From positions 1-37,262 of the forward strand of contig NZ_JACHHW010000016.1 in assembly GCF_014202945.1 (NCBI RefSeq): a stretch of DNA of 37,262 bases, given 5' to 3'. Origin of the DNA: Zhongshania antarctica. GTDB lineage: Bacteria > Pseudomonadota > Gammaproteobacteria > Pseudomonadales > Spongiibacteraceae. Each line of letters starts with the position of its first letter. Positions within the stretch are counted from its first letter, which is position 1. The translations under genes were made by a program, and so were the position numbers. The notes under the pieces were generated by a model. It saw only the letters and a list, made by a program, of their open reading frames with translations, was not told the origin of the DNA and did no database searches. Positions 8,835 to 18,089 of this stretch are shown here, in pieces.

Positions 8835-10214
8835 ATGAAAATCGTCAATTTAGTGGTCGAGAAAGGCGCCGCAATCGTCCCGATGCACCTACAGATTAAA
8901 GCCGGTCATATACTTTACAAGGCTAAAAATAAGCTAGGTATGTACACAAAATTTCCGGAGTTCGTCGAAACTCCTGTAGCTGATGTGTCTACCTTGGCAA
9001 TAGAAGATATTGATGTTAGTAATCCCTTTCTTTTTAAACAGAATGTTTGGGAGTCTTATTTTAAGCGTTTACGCGATGAATGCCCGGTCCATTATCAGAA
9101 AAAGAGTCCATTCGGCCCGTTCTGGTCGATTACACGCTATGAAGACATTGTCTTTGTAGATAAACATCATGAACTTTTTTCCGCTGAACCGTTTATCATT
9201 ATCGGTGCGACGCCTAAAGAGCTAGCGCTTGAGATGTTTATCGCCATGGATCCCCCCAAACACGATGTGCAGCGACAAGCTGTTCAGGGTGTTGTGGCGC
9301 CAAAGAATCTCAAAGAAATGGAGGGTCTGATTCGCAGTCGTACTCAAGAGGTCCTAGATCAGCTGCCGCTAGATACGCCGTTTGACTGGGTAGAGGATGT
9401 CTCTATCGAGCTGACTGCCAGAATGCTAGCAACACTGCTGGACTTCCCTTACGAGGAGCGTCGAAAACTTGTTTATTGGTCAGATTTGGCTGGCGGCGGT
9501 GCCGAGATGACTGGCGGCTCGACCAATACCGACGAGCTGTTCGAGGGGATGAGGGATATGGCCAAGCATTTTTCTCAACTTTGGCGCGTTAAAGAGGAAA
9601 AGATTGCTGCTGGTGGCGAAGTAGGTTTTGATCTGATCGGTATGTTACAGAATAATCCAGATACTAAGGATCTGATTAATAAGCCGATGGAGTTCCTTGG
9701 TAATTTAGTTCTCTTAATTGTTGGTGGTAATGACACCACCCGTAACTCGATGTCAGGTGGTGTTCTTGCCTTGAATCGCTTCCCTGACGAGTTTACTAAG
9801 CTGAAGAACGATCCTAGCTTGATTCCGAATATGGTGTCAGAAATTATTCGCTGGCAAACGCCGCTGGCCTATATGCGCCGTATTGCGAAAGAAGATGTAG
9901 AGCTTAACGGCCAGACAATTAAAAAAGGTGACAAAGTTGTCATGTGGTATGCCTCTGGAAACCGCGACGAGCGAGCCATCGACCGGCCGGACGACTTCAT
10001 TGTTGATCGCAAGAGTGCTCGCAACCACCTTTCCTTCGGTTTCGGTGTTCATCGCTGCATGGGCAATCGTCTTGCTGAGTTGCAGTTGCGTATACTGTGG
10101 GAAGAATTGTTAGCGAGATTCGATAAAATCGAAGTAGTTGGCGAGCCCGAGTATGTGCAGTCTAACTTTGTAAAAGGCTATTCGAAGATGATGGTTAAAC
10201 TTACATCGAAGTAG
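8835..10214 (+). CDS. cytochrome P450, CYP153-like alkane/terminal hydroxylase
   Basis: A 459-residue soluble bacterial P450. The I-helix has GGNDTTRNSMSGG, the K-helix ExxR is EIIR, and the haem loop is FGFGVHRCMG with the axial Cys near residue 407. The NDTTRN motif, the segment SEIIRWQTPLAYMRR and the ending LAELQLRILWEELL match CYP153A-type proteins as I know them; these hydroxylate the terminal carbon of medium-chain alkanes, and some act on cyclic alkanes or terpenes. It is co-directional with the ferredoxin gene and is followed by a strong terminator. Alcohol and aldehyde dehydrogenases on the other strand would handle the product. The family assignment is from memory of motifs; the substrate is inferred. 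Confidence 0.92.
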   Translation: MKIVNLVVEKGAAIVPMHLQIKAGHILYKAKNKLGMYTKFPEFVETPVADVSTLAIEDIDVSNPFLFKQNVWESYFKRLRDECPVHYQKKSPFGPFWSITRYEDIVFVDKHHELFSAEPFIIIGATPKELALEMFIAMDPPKHDVQRQAVQGVVAPKNLKEMEGLIRSRTQEVLDQLPLDTPFDWVEDVSIELTARMLATLLDFPYEERRKLVYWSDLAGGGAEMTGGSTNTDELFEGMRDMAKHFSQLWRVKEEKIAAGGEVGFDLIGMLQNNPDTKDLINKPMEFLGNLVLLIVGGNDTTRNSMSGGVLALNRFPDEFTKLKNDPSLIPNMVSEIIRWQTPLAYMRRIAKEDVELNGQTIKKGDKVVMWYASGNRDERAIDRPDDFIVDRKSARNHLSFGFGVHRCMGNRLAELQLRILWEELLARFDKIEVVGEPEYVQSNFVKGYSKMMVKLTSK

Positions 10215-10354
10215 TTTAGGGTAGTGTTAGTCATACGGGGGCGCTTGGTGCCAAAGTGTATTAGCTTTCGCTTGTACTGTATTTAAATTAAATTTATTAG
10301 AGTTAATATTCTGGTTTTCTCTGCGTTTATAGCTGAGTAATTGACGATACCTTT

Positions 10355-10375
10355 GCCCCTTCGGGGGCCTTTTTA
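10355..10375 (+). terminator. rho-independent terminator after the P450 gene
   Basis: GCCCC-TTCG-GGGGC forms a perfect 5-bp stem with a UUCG tetraloop, followed by CTTTTTAT. It lies ~140 bases past the P450 stop codon and ends the ferredoxin-P450 transcript. A near copy occurs at 19524-19541. Confidence 0.85.
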
Positions 10376-10659
10376 TGAAATAATTTTACGTTTATAGTAC
10401 ATTTATAGTTAAATAATCGTCTATTTTGTAGTGCTTACCCTCGTTTATTCATGTTCTTAATTATAGCGAGCGCCGACTTTCTAGGTTGCCGTCAATTGCG
10501 ATAAACTTCTGCGCCATAATTTCCTTGAAGGCGATACTTTATTCATTAACCGACAATGAGGCATTCTGGATGATCGCGATATTTTTCCTTGATAACGCTG
10601 AATGCTACTTTTCCAATGCTTGTCGTTCCATCTTCATGCTAATAGGGGCGGTATAATTT
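10376..10659. other. gene-free stretch upstream of the alpha/beta hydrolase
   Basis: About 280 bases after the P450 terminator with no credible gene on either strand. It is A+T-rich and should hold the promoter of the hydrolase gene starting at 10660. No clear operator was recognised. Confidence 0.4.
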
Positions 10660-11484
10660 ATGCGGCGCGGAAAATCAGAAGAAAAATATGTTGATGTTCC
10701 AGGTGGAAGTATTTATGTCCGGATTTGGCATCCAGCAGAACCGTCAACGTCACCTCCAATCGTCCTGTTGCATGATTCGTTAGGCTGTGTAGCTCTGTGG
10801 CGAGAGTTTCCGTCTCAGCTTTCCCTTAGCCTTGGTCGCACAGTTGTCGCCTATGACCGGCTGGGGTTTGGTAGGTCCAGCGAACGCGTAGAACGACCAT
10901 CGCGCAGATTCATTGACGAAGAAGCGGAAATTGTTTTCCCATCACTTTGTGCGTCTCTAGGCTTGGAAGCGGTGGTTCCATTTGGTCATAGTGTCGGCGG
11001 TGGTATGGCGATAGCAATTGCTGCTATTCACTCCCGAGTTAAGCTCTGCTCTAGTCTTATTGCCGAGTCTGCGCAGCCATTTATTGAAGAACAAACAATA
11101 AACGGGATCGAAGCTGCGAAGCAGTACTTCAGTAATCCGATCAATATGGGAAAACTTACCAAATACCATGGTAATAAAGCTCGCTGGGTCTTGGCTGCGT
11201 GGACTGAAACTTGGCTTGATCCTGAGTTCAGAGGTTGGAATCTGGGTTGCCATCTAAAGGAGGTGCAGTGTCCGGTGTTGGCAATTCATGGTGACAATGA
11301 TGAATACGGATCAGTCACGTTTCCCAATTTCATTGCGGGCTCTGCTTCAGGTCACTCCCTGGCCGTTATTATGGACGGAGTAGGTCATGTCCCGCACCAT
11401 GAAGACCCAGTAAAGGTTATGGAAATAGTTAAAAGCTTCCTAGCAAAGGTCGATGAGGGTAGCTTTGTTACAGTCAGTTCCTAG
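10660..11484 (+). CDS. alpha/beta hydrolase
   Basis: A 274-residue alpha/beta-hydrolase-fold protein. LLHDSLG forms the oxyanion region, GHSVGG holds the nucleophile Ser111, the acid is probably in HGDNDE, and GVGHVPHHEDP gives the catalytic His. No signal peptide is present, so it is cytoplasmic. It could cleave an ester or a ring-opened intermediate of the catabolic pathway, but the fold is too broad to name a substrate. Its stop codon overlaps that of the convergent AraC gene through a shared CTAG at 11481-11484, so the two genes abut with no spacer. Confidence 0.85.
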   Translation: MRRGKSEEKYVDVPGGSIYVRIWHPAEPSTSPPIVLLHDSLGCVALWREFPSQLSLSLGRTVVAYDRLGFGRSSERVERPSRRFIDEEAEIVFPSLCASLGLEAVVPFGHSVGGGMAIAIAAIHSRVKLCSSLIAESAQPFIEEQTINGIEAAKQYFSNPINMGKLTKYHGNKARWVLAAWTETWLDPEFRGWNLGCHLKEVQCPVLAIHGDNDEYGSVTFPNFIAGSASGHSLAVIMDGVGHVPHHEDPVKVMEIVKSFLAKVDEGSFVTVSS

Positions 11485-12521
11485 TCTTCGTTTTTTGGTA
11501 TTTTCCTAGCGTTATGAGACAGTCGGTAATCCCTTGGTGAGCAGTCACTCCAGCGTCGAAAGGCGCGAGTAAAACTACTTGTGTCGGTGTAGCCTAAATG
11601 TGCAGCCAATTCATCTATTTTCATGTCGCTACTGACTAGAAGTTGGAATGCCATTTGTTTTCGCTCCTCCTCTACTAGGGCACGAAAGCTGGTGCTTTCA
11701 TTATCCAATTTGCGCCGGAGTGTGCGGCTAGATAGGTTTATTGCCGACGCAACATCGTCTAGCGACGCCATTAGCCCTAAGTCGCCTAAAATCTGATTCC
11801 TAACGCTATCGCGAACTCCGCCAGTTTGTCGCTGGCGCAATTGCCTTGCGCATTGATCACTTAATAGTCTCGCTAGGTTGGCATCGTAAGTAGGCTGTGG
11901 TTTATCAATATATTTAATAGGAACGCGAATGGCGTTGCGCCTGCTTTGATAAAGTGGTTTAACTCCGCAGACCGACTCTATGTAGACTGAATTTGTTGTA
12001 TCCAAGGTAGTAAGCTCGGTCTGGATAGTCTGAATTTCATTTAGGCTAAGCTCTTTGATGATTATGATGCTGGCGGCCATATCTCGTTCTAACAAGAAAT
12101 CGCGGAGATGGCTGGGTATGGATTGCGGGTTCATGAGCAAACCAAAATAGCCGTCTTCCTCAAAGGCGTTAATCTCGCAATAAGCGGTGCTTAAAGGTAG
12201 AAAACGCAGTGCGGTGTTGAGTGCGTCCCTGAGGGTTCGACAGGTTCGCAATGAGAAACCCCAAATCCCGAAAGTGGCGATGTTGTAGCAAAGGCCAATT
12301 TTAAAGCCTAGTGCGGGTATATTGGGTAGTGCGAGCATGATGTTTTCAATGAGCCGCATTTCCTGATCACGCTCTATGAGTACCGCGCCGTCGTTAAGGC
12401 TGTGCTCTGAAATGTCGGTCCCAAATAAGCAGGTTTCCATATCTACACCATGATTTTGCGCAAAATTTATCATTACTTTGCTTATAGCGACAGGGCGACG
12501 GGTGCTCTGGGTATTTCCCAT
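11481..12521 (-). CDS. AraC-family transcriptional regulator
   Basis: A 346-residue regulator of the Arabinose_bd plus HTH_18 architecture. The sensor half includes LGFKIGLCYNIATFGIWGFS. The C-terminal DNA-binding part has SSRTLRRKLDNESTSF, IDELAAHLGYTDTSSFTRAFRRWS and the closing SPRDYR. It differs clearly from the two paralogues at 832 and 15060. It is transcribed away from the desaturase-like gene at 12654, and the 130 bases between them contain two GG(C/A)CATAAGT repeats 21 bp apart. It therefore probably controls that gene and itself. Its 3' end is convergent with the alpha/beta hydrolase. Confidence 0.9.
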   Translation of the reverse strand: MGNTQSTRRPVAISKVMINFAQNHGVDMETCLFGTDISEHSLNDGAVLIERDQEMRLIENIMLALPNIPALGFKIGLCYNIATFGIWGFSLRTCRTLRDALNTALRFLPLSTAYCEINAFEEDGYFGLLMNPQSIPSHLRDFLLERDMAASIIIIKELSLNEIQTIQTELTTLDTTNSVYIESVCGVKPLYQSRRNAIRVPIKYIDKPQPTYDANLARLLSDQCARQLRQRQTGGVRDSVRNQILGDLGLMASLDDVASAINLSSRTLRRKLDNESTSFRALVEEERKQMAFQLLVSSDMKIDELAAHLGYTDTSSFTRAFRRWSDCSPRDYRLSHNARKIPKNED

Positions 12522-12554
12522 GTAAAAAGCCTGAGTTGGGTGGCGTTAATTTGT

Positions 12555-12585
12555 GGCCATAAGTACCGCGCGAAAGGACATAAGT
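12555..12585. promoter_or_regulatory. 21-bp-spaced direct repeat, candidate AraC operator
   Basis: GGCCATAAGT (12555-12564) and GGACATAAGT (12576-12585) differ by one base and start exactly 21 bp apart. They lie in the short divergent region between an AraC regulator (start 12521) and the desaturase-like gene (start 12654). Spacing and position fit a pair of half-sites for an AraC-type monomer or dimer. Confidence 0.6.
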
Positions 12586-12653
12586 GTCATGTTAATTTTA
12601 AAGGCGCCGCTGTACATTGAGTACTGTTAAATAATTCAATTTTTAATTGTTAC

Positions 12654-13553
12654 ATGGTAATGACAATGCAGGAAGAGCTAAAGGACTTAAATAAGAAGGC
12701 TTTAGGTGCCGCGATAAGTTATATGGGTAAAGTTGCTTGGCCGACGATAGCGCTTACATTTCTTGTATGTAGTCTATTCGTACTATGTATAGTGCTTTTT
12801 GCAAATGATGTGATAACCGTTTGGTTGGCTACACCGCTTGTTAGTGTCCTAACCTATATGGCGTATACGCCCTTGCACGAAGCTGTCCACGGAAATATTC
12901 ATGGTAGTAGGTCGAGGATGCGGTGGGTGAACGATGTTTGTGGCTATCTGGTTGCGCCCATTATCGGTGTTCCGTTTGCCTCCCATCGTCACGAGCATTT
13001 TACTCATCACCGTTATACCAACATTAAAGGAAAGGACCCGGATTATTTGATTAGCGAGATGGGTAAGGGGCCTTTTAGTGTGTTGCTGACGACCCTAAAG
13101 TTCTTCTATGCTCAGAATAGTTTCTTCGCGGAAAATAATTGGCACTCTGCCGATTTAAAAGAGCGTGTTGTTTACAGTGCTGAACTGTGTTTCTCGCTGG
13201 GGTGGCGTCTACTTGCTATCTTGCTTATTGATCAGCCTGGCATCTCTATTGTTGTTTTGGTGGGGTATTTCTTTGGCGGTCTCTTTACGGCTTATTGGTT
13301 TGCGTATCGGCCGCATTATCCGTATGACAATACTGAGCGCTACCAGAATACGAGTAGCCTCATTATGCCCCCGTGGATGCGTCCGTTGGAATGGTTTTGG
13401 TTAGGCCAAAATATTCACTCAGTTCACCACCTATTTCCTCGGGTTCCCTTCTATCGCTATCACGCGCTGCATCGGGATATTGAGCCGATACTGCGTGCGC
13501 ATGGTACGCCAATTCTTGGTATCTGGAGTCGGGCGCCGGTGACGAGGGGTTAG
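12654..13553 (+). CDS. membrane fatty-acid desaturase/hydroxylase superfamily protein
   Basis: A 299-residue integral membrane di-iron enzyme. Three histidine boxes are present: HEAVH (75-79), HRHEHFTHH (111-119) and HSVHH (255-259), with hydrophobic segments near 31-52, 56-72, 185-213. The box pattern is that of fatty-acid desaturases and carotenoid beta-ring hydroxylases; the short length and the HRHEHFTHHRYTN box would suit either. Reaction: O2-dependent desaturation or hydroxylation of a lipid-like substrate, with electrons from a ferredoxin. Three ATGs lie close together (12654, 12660, 12666) and no strong Shine-Dalgarno is seen, so the start is uncertain by a few residues. A divergent AraC gene probably regulates it. 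Confidence 0.85.
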   Translation: MVMTMQEELKDLNKKALGAAISYMGKVAWPTIALTFLVCSLFVLCIVLFANDVITVWLATPLVSVLTYMAYTPLHEAVHGNIHGSRSRMRWVNDVCGYLVAPIIGVPFASHRHEHFTHHRYTNIKGKDPDYLISEMGKGPFSVLLTTLKFFYAQNSFFAENNWHSADLKERVVYSAELCFSLGWRLLAILLIDQPGISIVVLVGYFFGGLFTAYWFAYRPHYPYDNTERYQNTSSLIMPPWMRPLEWFWLGQNIHSVHHLFPRVPFYRYHALHRDIEPILRAHGTPILGIWSRAPVTRG

Positions 13554-13649
13554 GACTGATTTTTATCGAGGCTTTCTTGCGTTGTTATTGCGGGTGAGCT
13601 TTCGAAGCATAAAAAACTCCTCTTAATGGCAAGTAGAGAAGAATTGTGA

Positions 13650-13772
13650 GGTGCGTTCATGTTTGGCCTTGAGCCTTACGCATATTTGAGGGAAGTGTTT
13701 GCAAAACTGCCAAGGATATCAAGCTATGAAGATTTACGGGCGCTGTTACCCTGGAACGTGTCGCGCGCATAG
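13650..13772 (+). pseudogene. IS66-family transposase 3'-end remnant
   Basis: A 40-codon open segment between stops reads ...GLEPYAYLREVFAKLP...EDLRALLPWNVSRA. This closely matches the C-terminal end of IS66 TnpC transposases (GLEPYAYLR, ALLPWNV). Everything upstream of 13647 is missing or out of frame, so only the tail of an old insertion survives. It sits between the desaturase-like gene and the depolymerase-like gene and marks a past rearrangement. Confidence 0.75.
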
Positions 13773-13798
13773 GGTGTGGTTTGTTGATCGCTTACGAA

Positions 13799-14680
13799 TT
13801 AATCAACAACACTGGCACTTTCAATCCAAGTATTGAGCAGCTCAGCCGTTTCTTCCGACCGCATTGTCATAAATAAATGTCCGCCACCGCGCATCACATG
13901 TAATTTAGCACGCGGAATCAGCTTGGCGAGTAAGTGGCCATTACCTAAATGAATCAAGGGATCATCATCCCCGCAAATGATCAGTGCCGGACAACGCAAA
14001 CGATGCAGCCAAGGCAAGCTGCTGAACCCCCACATGGCAAGTAATTGCTGAACGTATGCCAGACCGGTAGGTGGCATAATAAGGCGCGCGTGTTCCACAG
14101 CCTTGTGAGGTGCATTGCGCAATTCGCCGCCGTAGATTGCGCTCGCATTTTTCGCCATATAGCCACGCGACAAATAACGCTGAGGCGTGGCCATTCGACG
14201 AATGGCACCAATCCGGCCTGGAAGCATAATAATCCCAGGGCTAGTGGCCATCAAGATCAAGTGACTAACGCGTTTGTGATGGTGCCTCGCTATCTGCTGC
14301 GCCAGACCGCCGCCCCAAGATACACCAGCAACGGCAAATCGGCCGGTATAACCTGCGTGATCTAATACGTCCATAGCAAAGCGACTGTAGCGCCGTAGGC
14401 TCGGCCAAAACAACGTCGATTCAGATCCACCAGTGCCAGGCAGGTCAAGCACGACAACCGGACGCGTCAGATACTTCAATAATGGTAGCGTCAACTCAAG
14501 ATTGGCACCGATCCCATTGCACAGCAACAATGGTTCACCGACCCCAGCTTTTACAGCATAACGAATACGGGCACACCCTATTTGTGCGTGCCGGATATCG
14601 ATATTGGCTGCCTGTTGCGCTTCCAACAGTCTCGCGCGGCGGGATGGCGAGACCCGCAATAACCCCGGTTGCTCAACCAT
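13799..14680 (-). CDS. PhaZ-like alpha/beta hydrolase (intracellular mcl-PHA depolymerase family)
   Basis: A 293-residue alpha/beta hydrolase. NGIGANLEL, GVSWGGGLAQQ with the nucleophile Ser121, GDDDPLI (Asp238-240 region) and GGGHLF (His268) match intracellular poly(3-hydroxyalkanoate) depolymerases of Pseudomonas as I remember them, including IYGGELR and RYL segments. Such enzymes release hydroxy acids from stored polyester, which fits a cell that lives on alkanes or fatty acids. It has an N-terminal extension of ~25 residues relative to those. It stands alone on the minus strand, is richer in G+C than its neighbours, and is flanked by an IS66 scar, so transfer is possible. No PHA synthase is in the window. 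Confidence 0.75.
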   Translation of the reverse strand: MVEQPGLLRVSPSRRARLLEAQQAANIDIRHAQIGCARIRYAVKAGVGEPLLLCNGIGANLELTLPLLKYLTRPVVVLDLPGTGGSESTLFWPSLRRYSRFAMDVLDHAGYTGRFAVAGVSWGGGLAQQIARHHHKRVSHLILMATSPGIIMLPGRIGAIRRMATPQRYLSRGYMAKNASAIYGGELRNAPHKAVEHARLIMPPTGLAYVQQLLAMWGFSSLPWLHRLRCPALIICGDDDPLIHLGNGHLLAKLIPRAKLHVMRGGGHLFMTMRSEETAELLNTWIESASVVD

Positions 14681-15059
14681 GGATATAGGTTCCCGGTGCT
14701 TCGTCTAGTGCAGGATAGGCCTCATTGCCCACACTGGTGCCGACAGCCTTTTTGCGCCCAGAACGTTTTCCTGTAGCTTAGCCCCACCATAATCAAAGCC
14801 CTACCTAAACCCCCGGCCACGGATTCTAACTAAACTAATTCGTATGATTCGTATGATTCGTATGATTAATAAACAATTTTACCCTAGATTACCGACCTAA
14901 GCTGATCTTATTTAGATCGAACCAAAACAGAAAAACCAATATATCCACCGTCATAGAATGTTATGGCATATAACTGTATGATATTTATGAATCTAGGCCC
15001 ACACTAGGCCTAATATTTCAATATACAAAATAAGACTATAAATTGAATTGGCATGACTG
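14681..15059. other. gene-free stretch between the depolymerase-like gene and an AraC gene
   Basis: This is the divergent control region of the depolymerase-like gene and the AraC gene at 15060. It holds a triple 9-bp tandem repeat (14841-14867) and otherwise A+T-rich DNA. No small gene was found. Confidence 0.5.
14841..14867. repeat. three tandem copies of CGTATGATT
   Basis: CGTATGATT occurs at 14841-14849, 14850-14858 and 14859-14867 without a spacer or mismatch. It lies in the divergent intergenic region about 190 bases before the AraC start. It could be slipped-strand sequence or a set of regulator half-sites; the 9-bp period does not match a helical turn. Confidence 0.8.
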
Positions 15060-16100
15060 ATGACTGCACGCATAAGGAGTAGCTGCCTAAAAGGCTTTAT
15101 ATCTCTCACCGATGAACTAGGCGGCGAGCCAAGACAACTGATAACCGCAGCCGGGATCGACTGCGACCGCTTAAATGATGAGGACTATTTCTTCCCTTTC
15201 GCAGACTTCATACAATTACTGTCTATCAGCGCAAGCAGACTAGACTGCAGTGATTTTGGCTTGCGTTTGGCAGGCAACCAAGACCAAGAGATACTTGGCC
15301 CGGTCGCATTTCTTGCCTTAGCGTCGACAGATGTCCGCGAAATCATAAACAGCGTCGGACAATTTCTTTATCACTACACGCCAGCCATTACTCTCTCCTT
15401 AAAAGAGGGCGAACGCAGCTATGCACACTTAGATTTCACTGGCCTGGAGAACGCAGATTATGAACAAATTATAGAGCACACAGTTGGCTGCACTTATAAT
15501 ATCATATCCTTACTCACTAACGGCCTCCTTAAACCTCTTACCGTAAAATTTCGCCACTCAATGATATCAAAAGAAAATCAGTATCAGGATATTTTCAAAT
15601 GCCCAGTTTTGTTTAATCAACATCATGACGCCATTGAACTCGACGCAAGATGCCTCGAACTGAACCTTAGCTCCAAAAATCCAGCCCTACACAAACTGGT
15701 TTCAAATTATTTATCTATGGTCGAAATAGAGAGCGACGCAGCGCCCCACCCAGCGGCACTTGCAAGCCACCAAGCACGTCATTTAATAAAGAGGCTACTA
15801 CCAACCGGGCAAGTTACCAGAGATTTGGTGTCTGAAAACATGAATACTCATGGACGATCCCTTCACCGAAAACTTCAATCGGAAGGCTACACTTTTGACT
15901 CCCTAGTTGATGAAATTCGTAAGGATGAAGCGTCAAAATTAATTAAACACAAAGATATACCTATGTCCCAAATTGCTGGCGCTCTCGGCTACAGCGAACA
16001 AAGTTCATTTAACCGAGCATTTAAAAGGTGGTTCGGCATGACGCCAAAAAAATATATCGCCAACAAGAACCCTACTAAATTACCGATTCGCCCGAGATAA
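15060..16100 (+). CDS. AraC-family regulator, paralogue of the one at 832-1857
   Basis: A 346-residue regulator sharing extended identity with the product at 832-1857: both start MTAR(I/V)R(A/S)SCL, both contain DQ(S/E)ILGPVAFLAL, FLYH(F/Y)TPAI(S/T)L(T/S)LKEG and LHRKLQSEGYTF, and both end near TPKKY(L/I). Sensor domain in the first ~200 residues, double HTH in the last ~90 (MSQIAGALGYSEQSSFNRAF). The two genes frame the P450/dehydrogenase block, as if it were duplicated with the locus. They may respond to related ligands. The downstream neighbour is the convergent FadL gene. Confidence 0.92.
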   Translation: MTARIRSSCLKGFISLTDELGGEPRQLITAAGIDCDRLNDEDYFFPFADFIQLLSISASRLDCSDFGLRLAGNQDQEILGPVAFLALASTDVREIINSVGQFLYHYTPAITLSLKEGERSYAHLDFTGLENADYEQIIEHTVGCTYNIISLLTNGLLKPLTVKFRHSMISKENQYQDIFKCPVLFNQHHDAIELDARCLELNLSSKNPALHKLVSNYLSMVEIESDAAPHPAALASHQARHLIKRLLPTGQVTRDLVSENMNTHGRSLHRKLQSEGYTFDSLVDEIRKDEASKLIKHKDIPMSQIAGALGYSEQSSFNRAFKRWFGMTPKKYIANKNPTKLPIRPR

Positions 16101-16268
16101 TTTTTCCATCCGCCACGCTCGCGCTAATTCCACCACCCTTTAATAGCGCTTTACATACCTCGGCGCCACCTGCAACTACCCACAGGCACTCAATACCCTA
16201 CATAATATTAATTGCAGCACCTCTCTAACTAAATTTGAAAAATATTCATGAACCTCCTTCAAATATAA

Positions 16269-17516
16269 TCAATTTAAAAAACTATAAGTAAAACTAACGC
16301 CCGCTGCAATTTGATACATGTAAGTCGATAGCGTTTGCCCGGGACCAAGTGGATTAGGCGCCGCCAACACCCCCTTCTTTGCAAAATAGACAACACCATT
16401 AACTTTCCACTTTTCCGATATCTGTTCACTAACACCAGCGGTATAATGCCACTCAGGAAGTGCTGGCGACATAAGATTTAAAAATATTTCGGAGTCACGA
16501 ACAAAATGCTTACCGTAATTCAAACCGGCTCTTAAGCTAGTAGTAGAACGAATATCCCATTGATAGCCTAACTTATAAATAGTCATGTCTTTCCATCCGA
16601 ATCCAACACCACCGTCATCCCCAAAGCGACTAGCCTGCAGATTTGGTAAGAACCGATTCCCCGCAGATTTGACATCGGAGAATGCGACATGCTGAATATC
16701 AAATACAACATTATGGCGAGCGCTTCGCCACGCAAAACCAGCAGTTAGGCTTGCAGGAATATCAAAACCACCTTGCTCGGCGAGCAACCCGGAATACTTA
16801 TGAAGTTTTTTCATACGCATTTTGGAGCGATAGCTTATGCCAGCATGAATAGATTTGCTTAGTGCCCCCTGCCAACCCAATGCGAGGCCATAACCCCAAC
16901 TTTGGTCCGGCCCACGATCACTCATTCGATCGCCATTCGCCGACAAACCTGCGAACTGAGATACACCGCTGAATTCAAACGTTTGGTAAGCAAGAGTGGG
17001 AGATACGCCAAACGCATGCCTCTCGCTTAATCGCCAAGAATACGTTGGCGCGACAAATAATTGGCGCAAGTCGATCCCAGCATCACCACCGTAGTAGGTG
17101 TCGCTGGAATAATCAGTATTATTTCCATTAGCGTAAACCGAAACGCCAAGGGTTGAGGCTTCAAGAAACTCTCGGTTATAGCCAAAGTTCGGTATAACAA
17201 AGCTTTCCTGCTTGCTACGATAACTTCCCTCGCGCAGATATAACGTGCCCTCGGGCGGAGGCCCGGATGGGCCGCCCTCGACCTCATACCCACGACGCGG
17301 AGAAAACAACTCAACACCAAAATCCAGCTTATTCCCAACCGAATTCATACCCGCCGGATTCGTCGCTGCCGCCAAGGAATCTTGAGACCACGCAACGCCA
17401 GCACCCCCCATACCTTTAGTGACGGCACCATAACCATGCGAAAAATATCCATTCGATGCGAAAGTAACGGGCGCAAGTAACAGTACCACAATAGAAATTA
17501 TTAACTTAAATAGCAT
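16269..17516 (-). CDS. FadL/TodX-type outer-membrane hydrophobic-compound channel
   Basis: A 415-residue outer-membrane barrel of the FadL/TodX/AlkL-like transport family. A signal peptide (MLFKLIISIVVLLLAPVTFA) is followed by the family's typical mature start, SNGYFSHGYGAVTKGMGGAGVA, which forms the N-terminal hatch, then NPAGM. The rest alternates like beta-strands and ends in FTYSFLN with an aromatic-rich C-terminus. Function: passive uptake of long-chain fatty acids or hydrocarbons across the outer membrane. Position suggests it supplies substrate for the P450 pathway, but general fatty-acid uptake is equally possible. It faces the convergent AraC gene and has a 570-base upstream region. 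Confidence 0.9.
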   Translation of the reverse strand: MLFKLIISIVVLLLAPVTFASNGYFSHGYGAVTKGMGGAGVAWSQDSLAAATNPAGMNSVGNKLDFGVELFSPRRGYEVEGGPSGPPPEGTLYLREGSYRSKQESFVIPNFGYNREFLEASTLGVSVYANGNNTDYSSDTYYGGDAGIDLRQLFVAPTYSWRLSERHAFGVSPTLAYQTFEFSGVSQFAGLSANGDRMSDRGPDQSWGYGLALGWQGALSKSIHAGISYRSKMRMKKLHKYSGLLAEQGGFDIPASLTAGFAWRSARHNVVFDIQHVAFSDVKSAGNRFLPNLQASRFGDDGGVGFGWKDMTIYKLGYQWDIRSTTSLRAGLNYGKHFVRDSEIFLNLMSPALPEWHYTAGVSEQISEKWKVNGVVYFAKKGVLAAPNPLGPGQTLSTYMYQIAAGVSFTYSFLN

Positions 17517-18089
17517 AGCACCAAGATCACTTTATAAAGAGGATATTTTGTAATGGTCGCTTTTGTAAGCCGAATGATATTGATAAATGAGGACAATATT
17601 TTGTCTTTCAAGGACGCCGCTGCCAGGCTAATACGTTTTTCTAAAGACTGACTTAGCTTTGGAAAATATCACGACATAAAAATCATTAGTAAACGAACGT
17701 CTATTTCAGTAATGTTATCTAGTGATAAAAAAATGTCCCCTAAAGGTAAGACGCTGCAAACGAAAATATTGCATTATCGTATTCAGAAAGAAAAACCACC
17801 CCAATACATTTTTTATGGGGATATGAAACAAAACAAATTAGCCCTATACTTTAAATTATTATAAAATAGACGTTAAAGCGTGCTGTCCTGATACAAACAC
17901 AAATTCCTGTAAGGATTAATTTGACCTTATAACGATAAAAACTATCGCTATTAAACGAAAATTTATTTAGTAACGTGAACATAGTTTAAATATCAGCAAG
18001 AAAAACGCACTCAGGGCAAGAAAACTTTTAGCCAATGACCAAAAAATGAGAGTGCATAGATTTTAACGGCCATTCAGATTAGATAACAA
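17517..18089. other. gene-free stretch between fadL-like and tat genes
   Basis: About 570 A+T-rich bases with no credible gene in any frame. The left part must hold the promoter of the FadL-type gene (minus strand). The right part abuts the truncated tatA frame and is where the lost N-terminus of TatA would be expected; only stop-riddled sequence is present. Confidence 0.6.
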
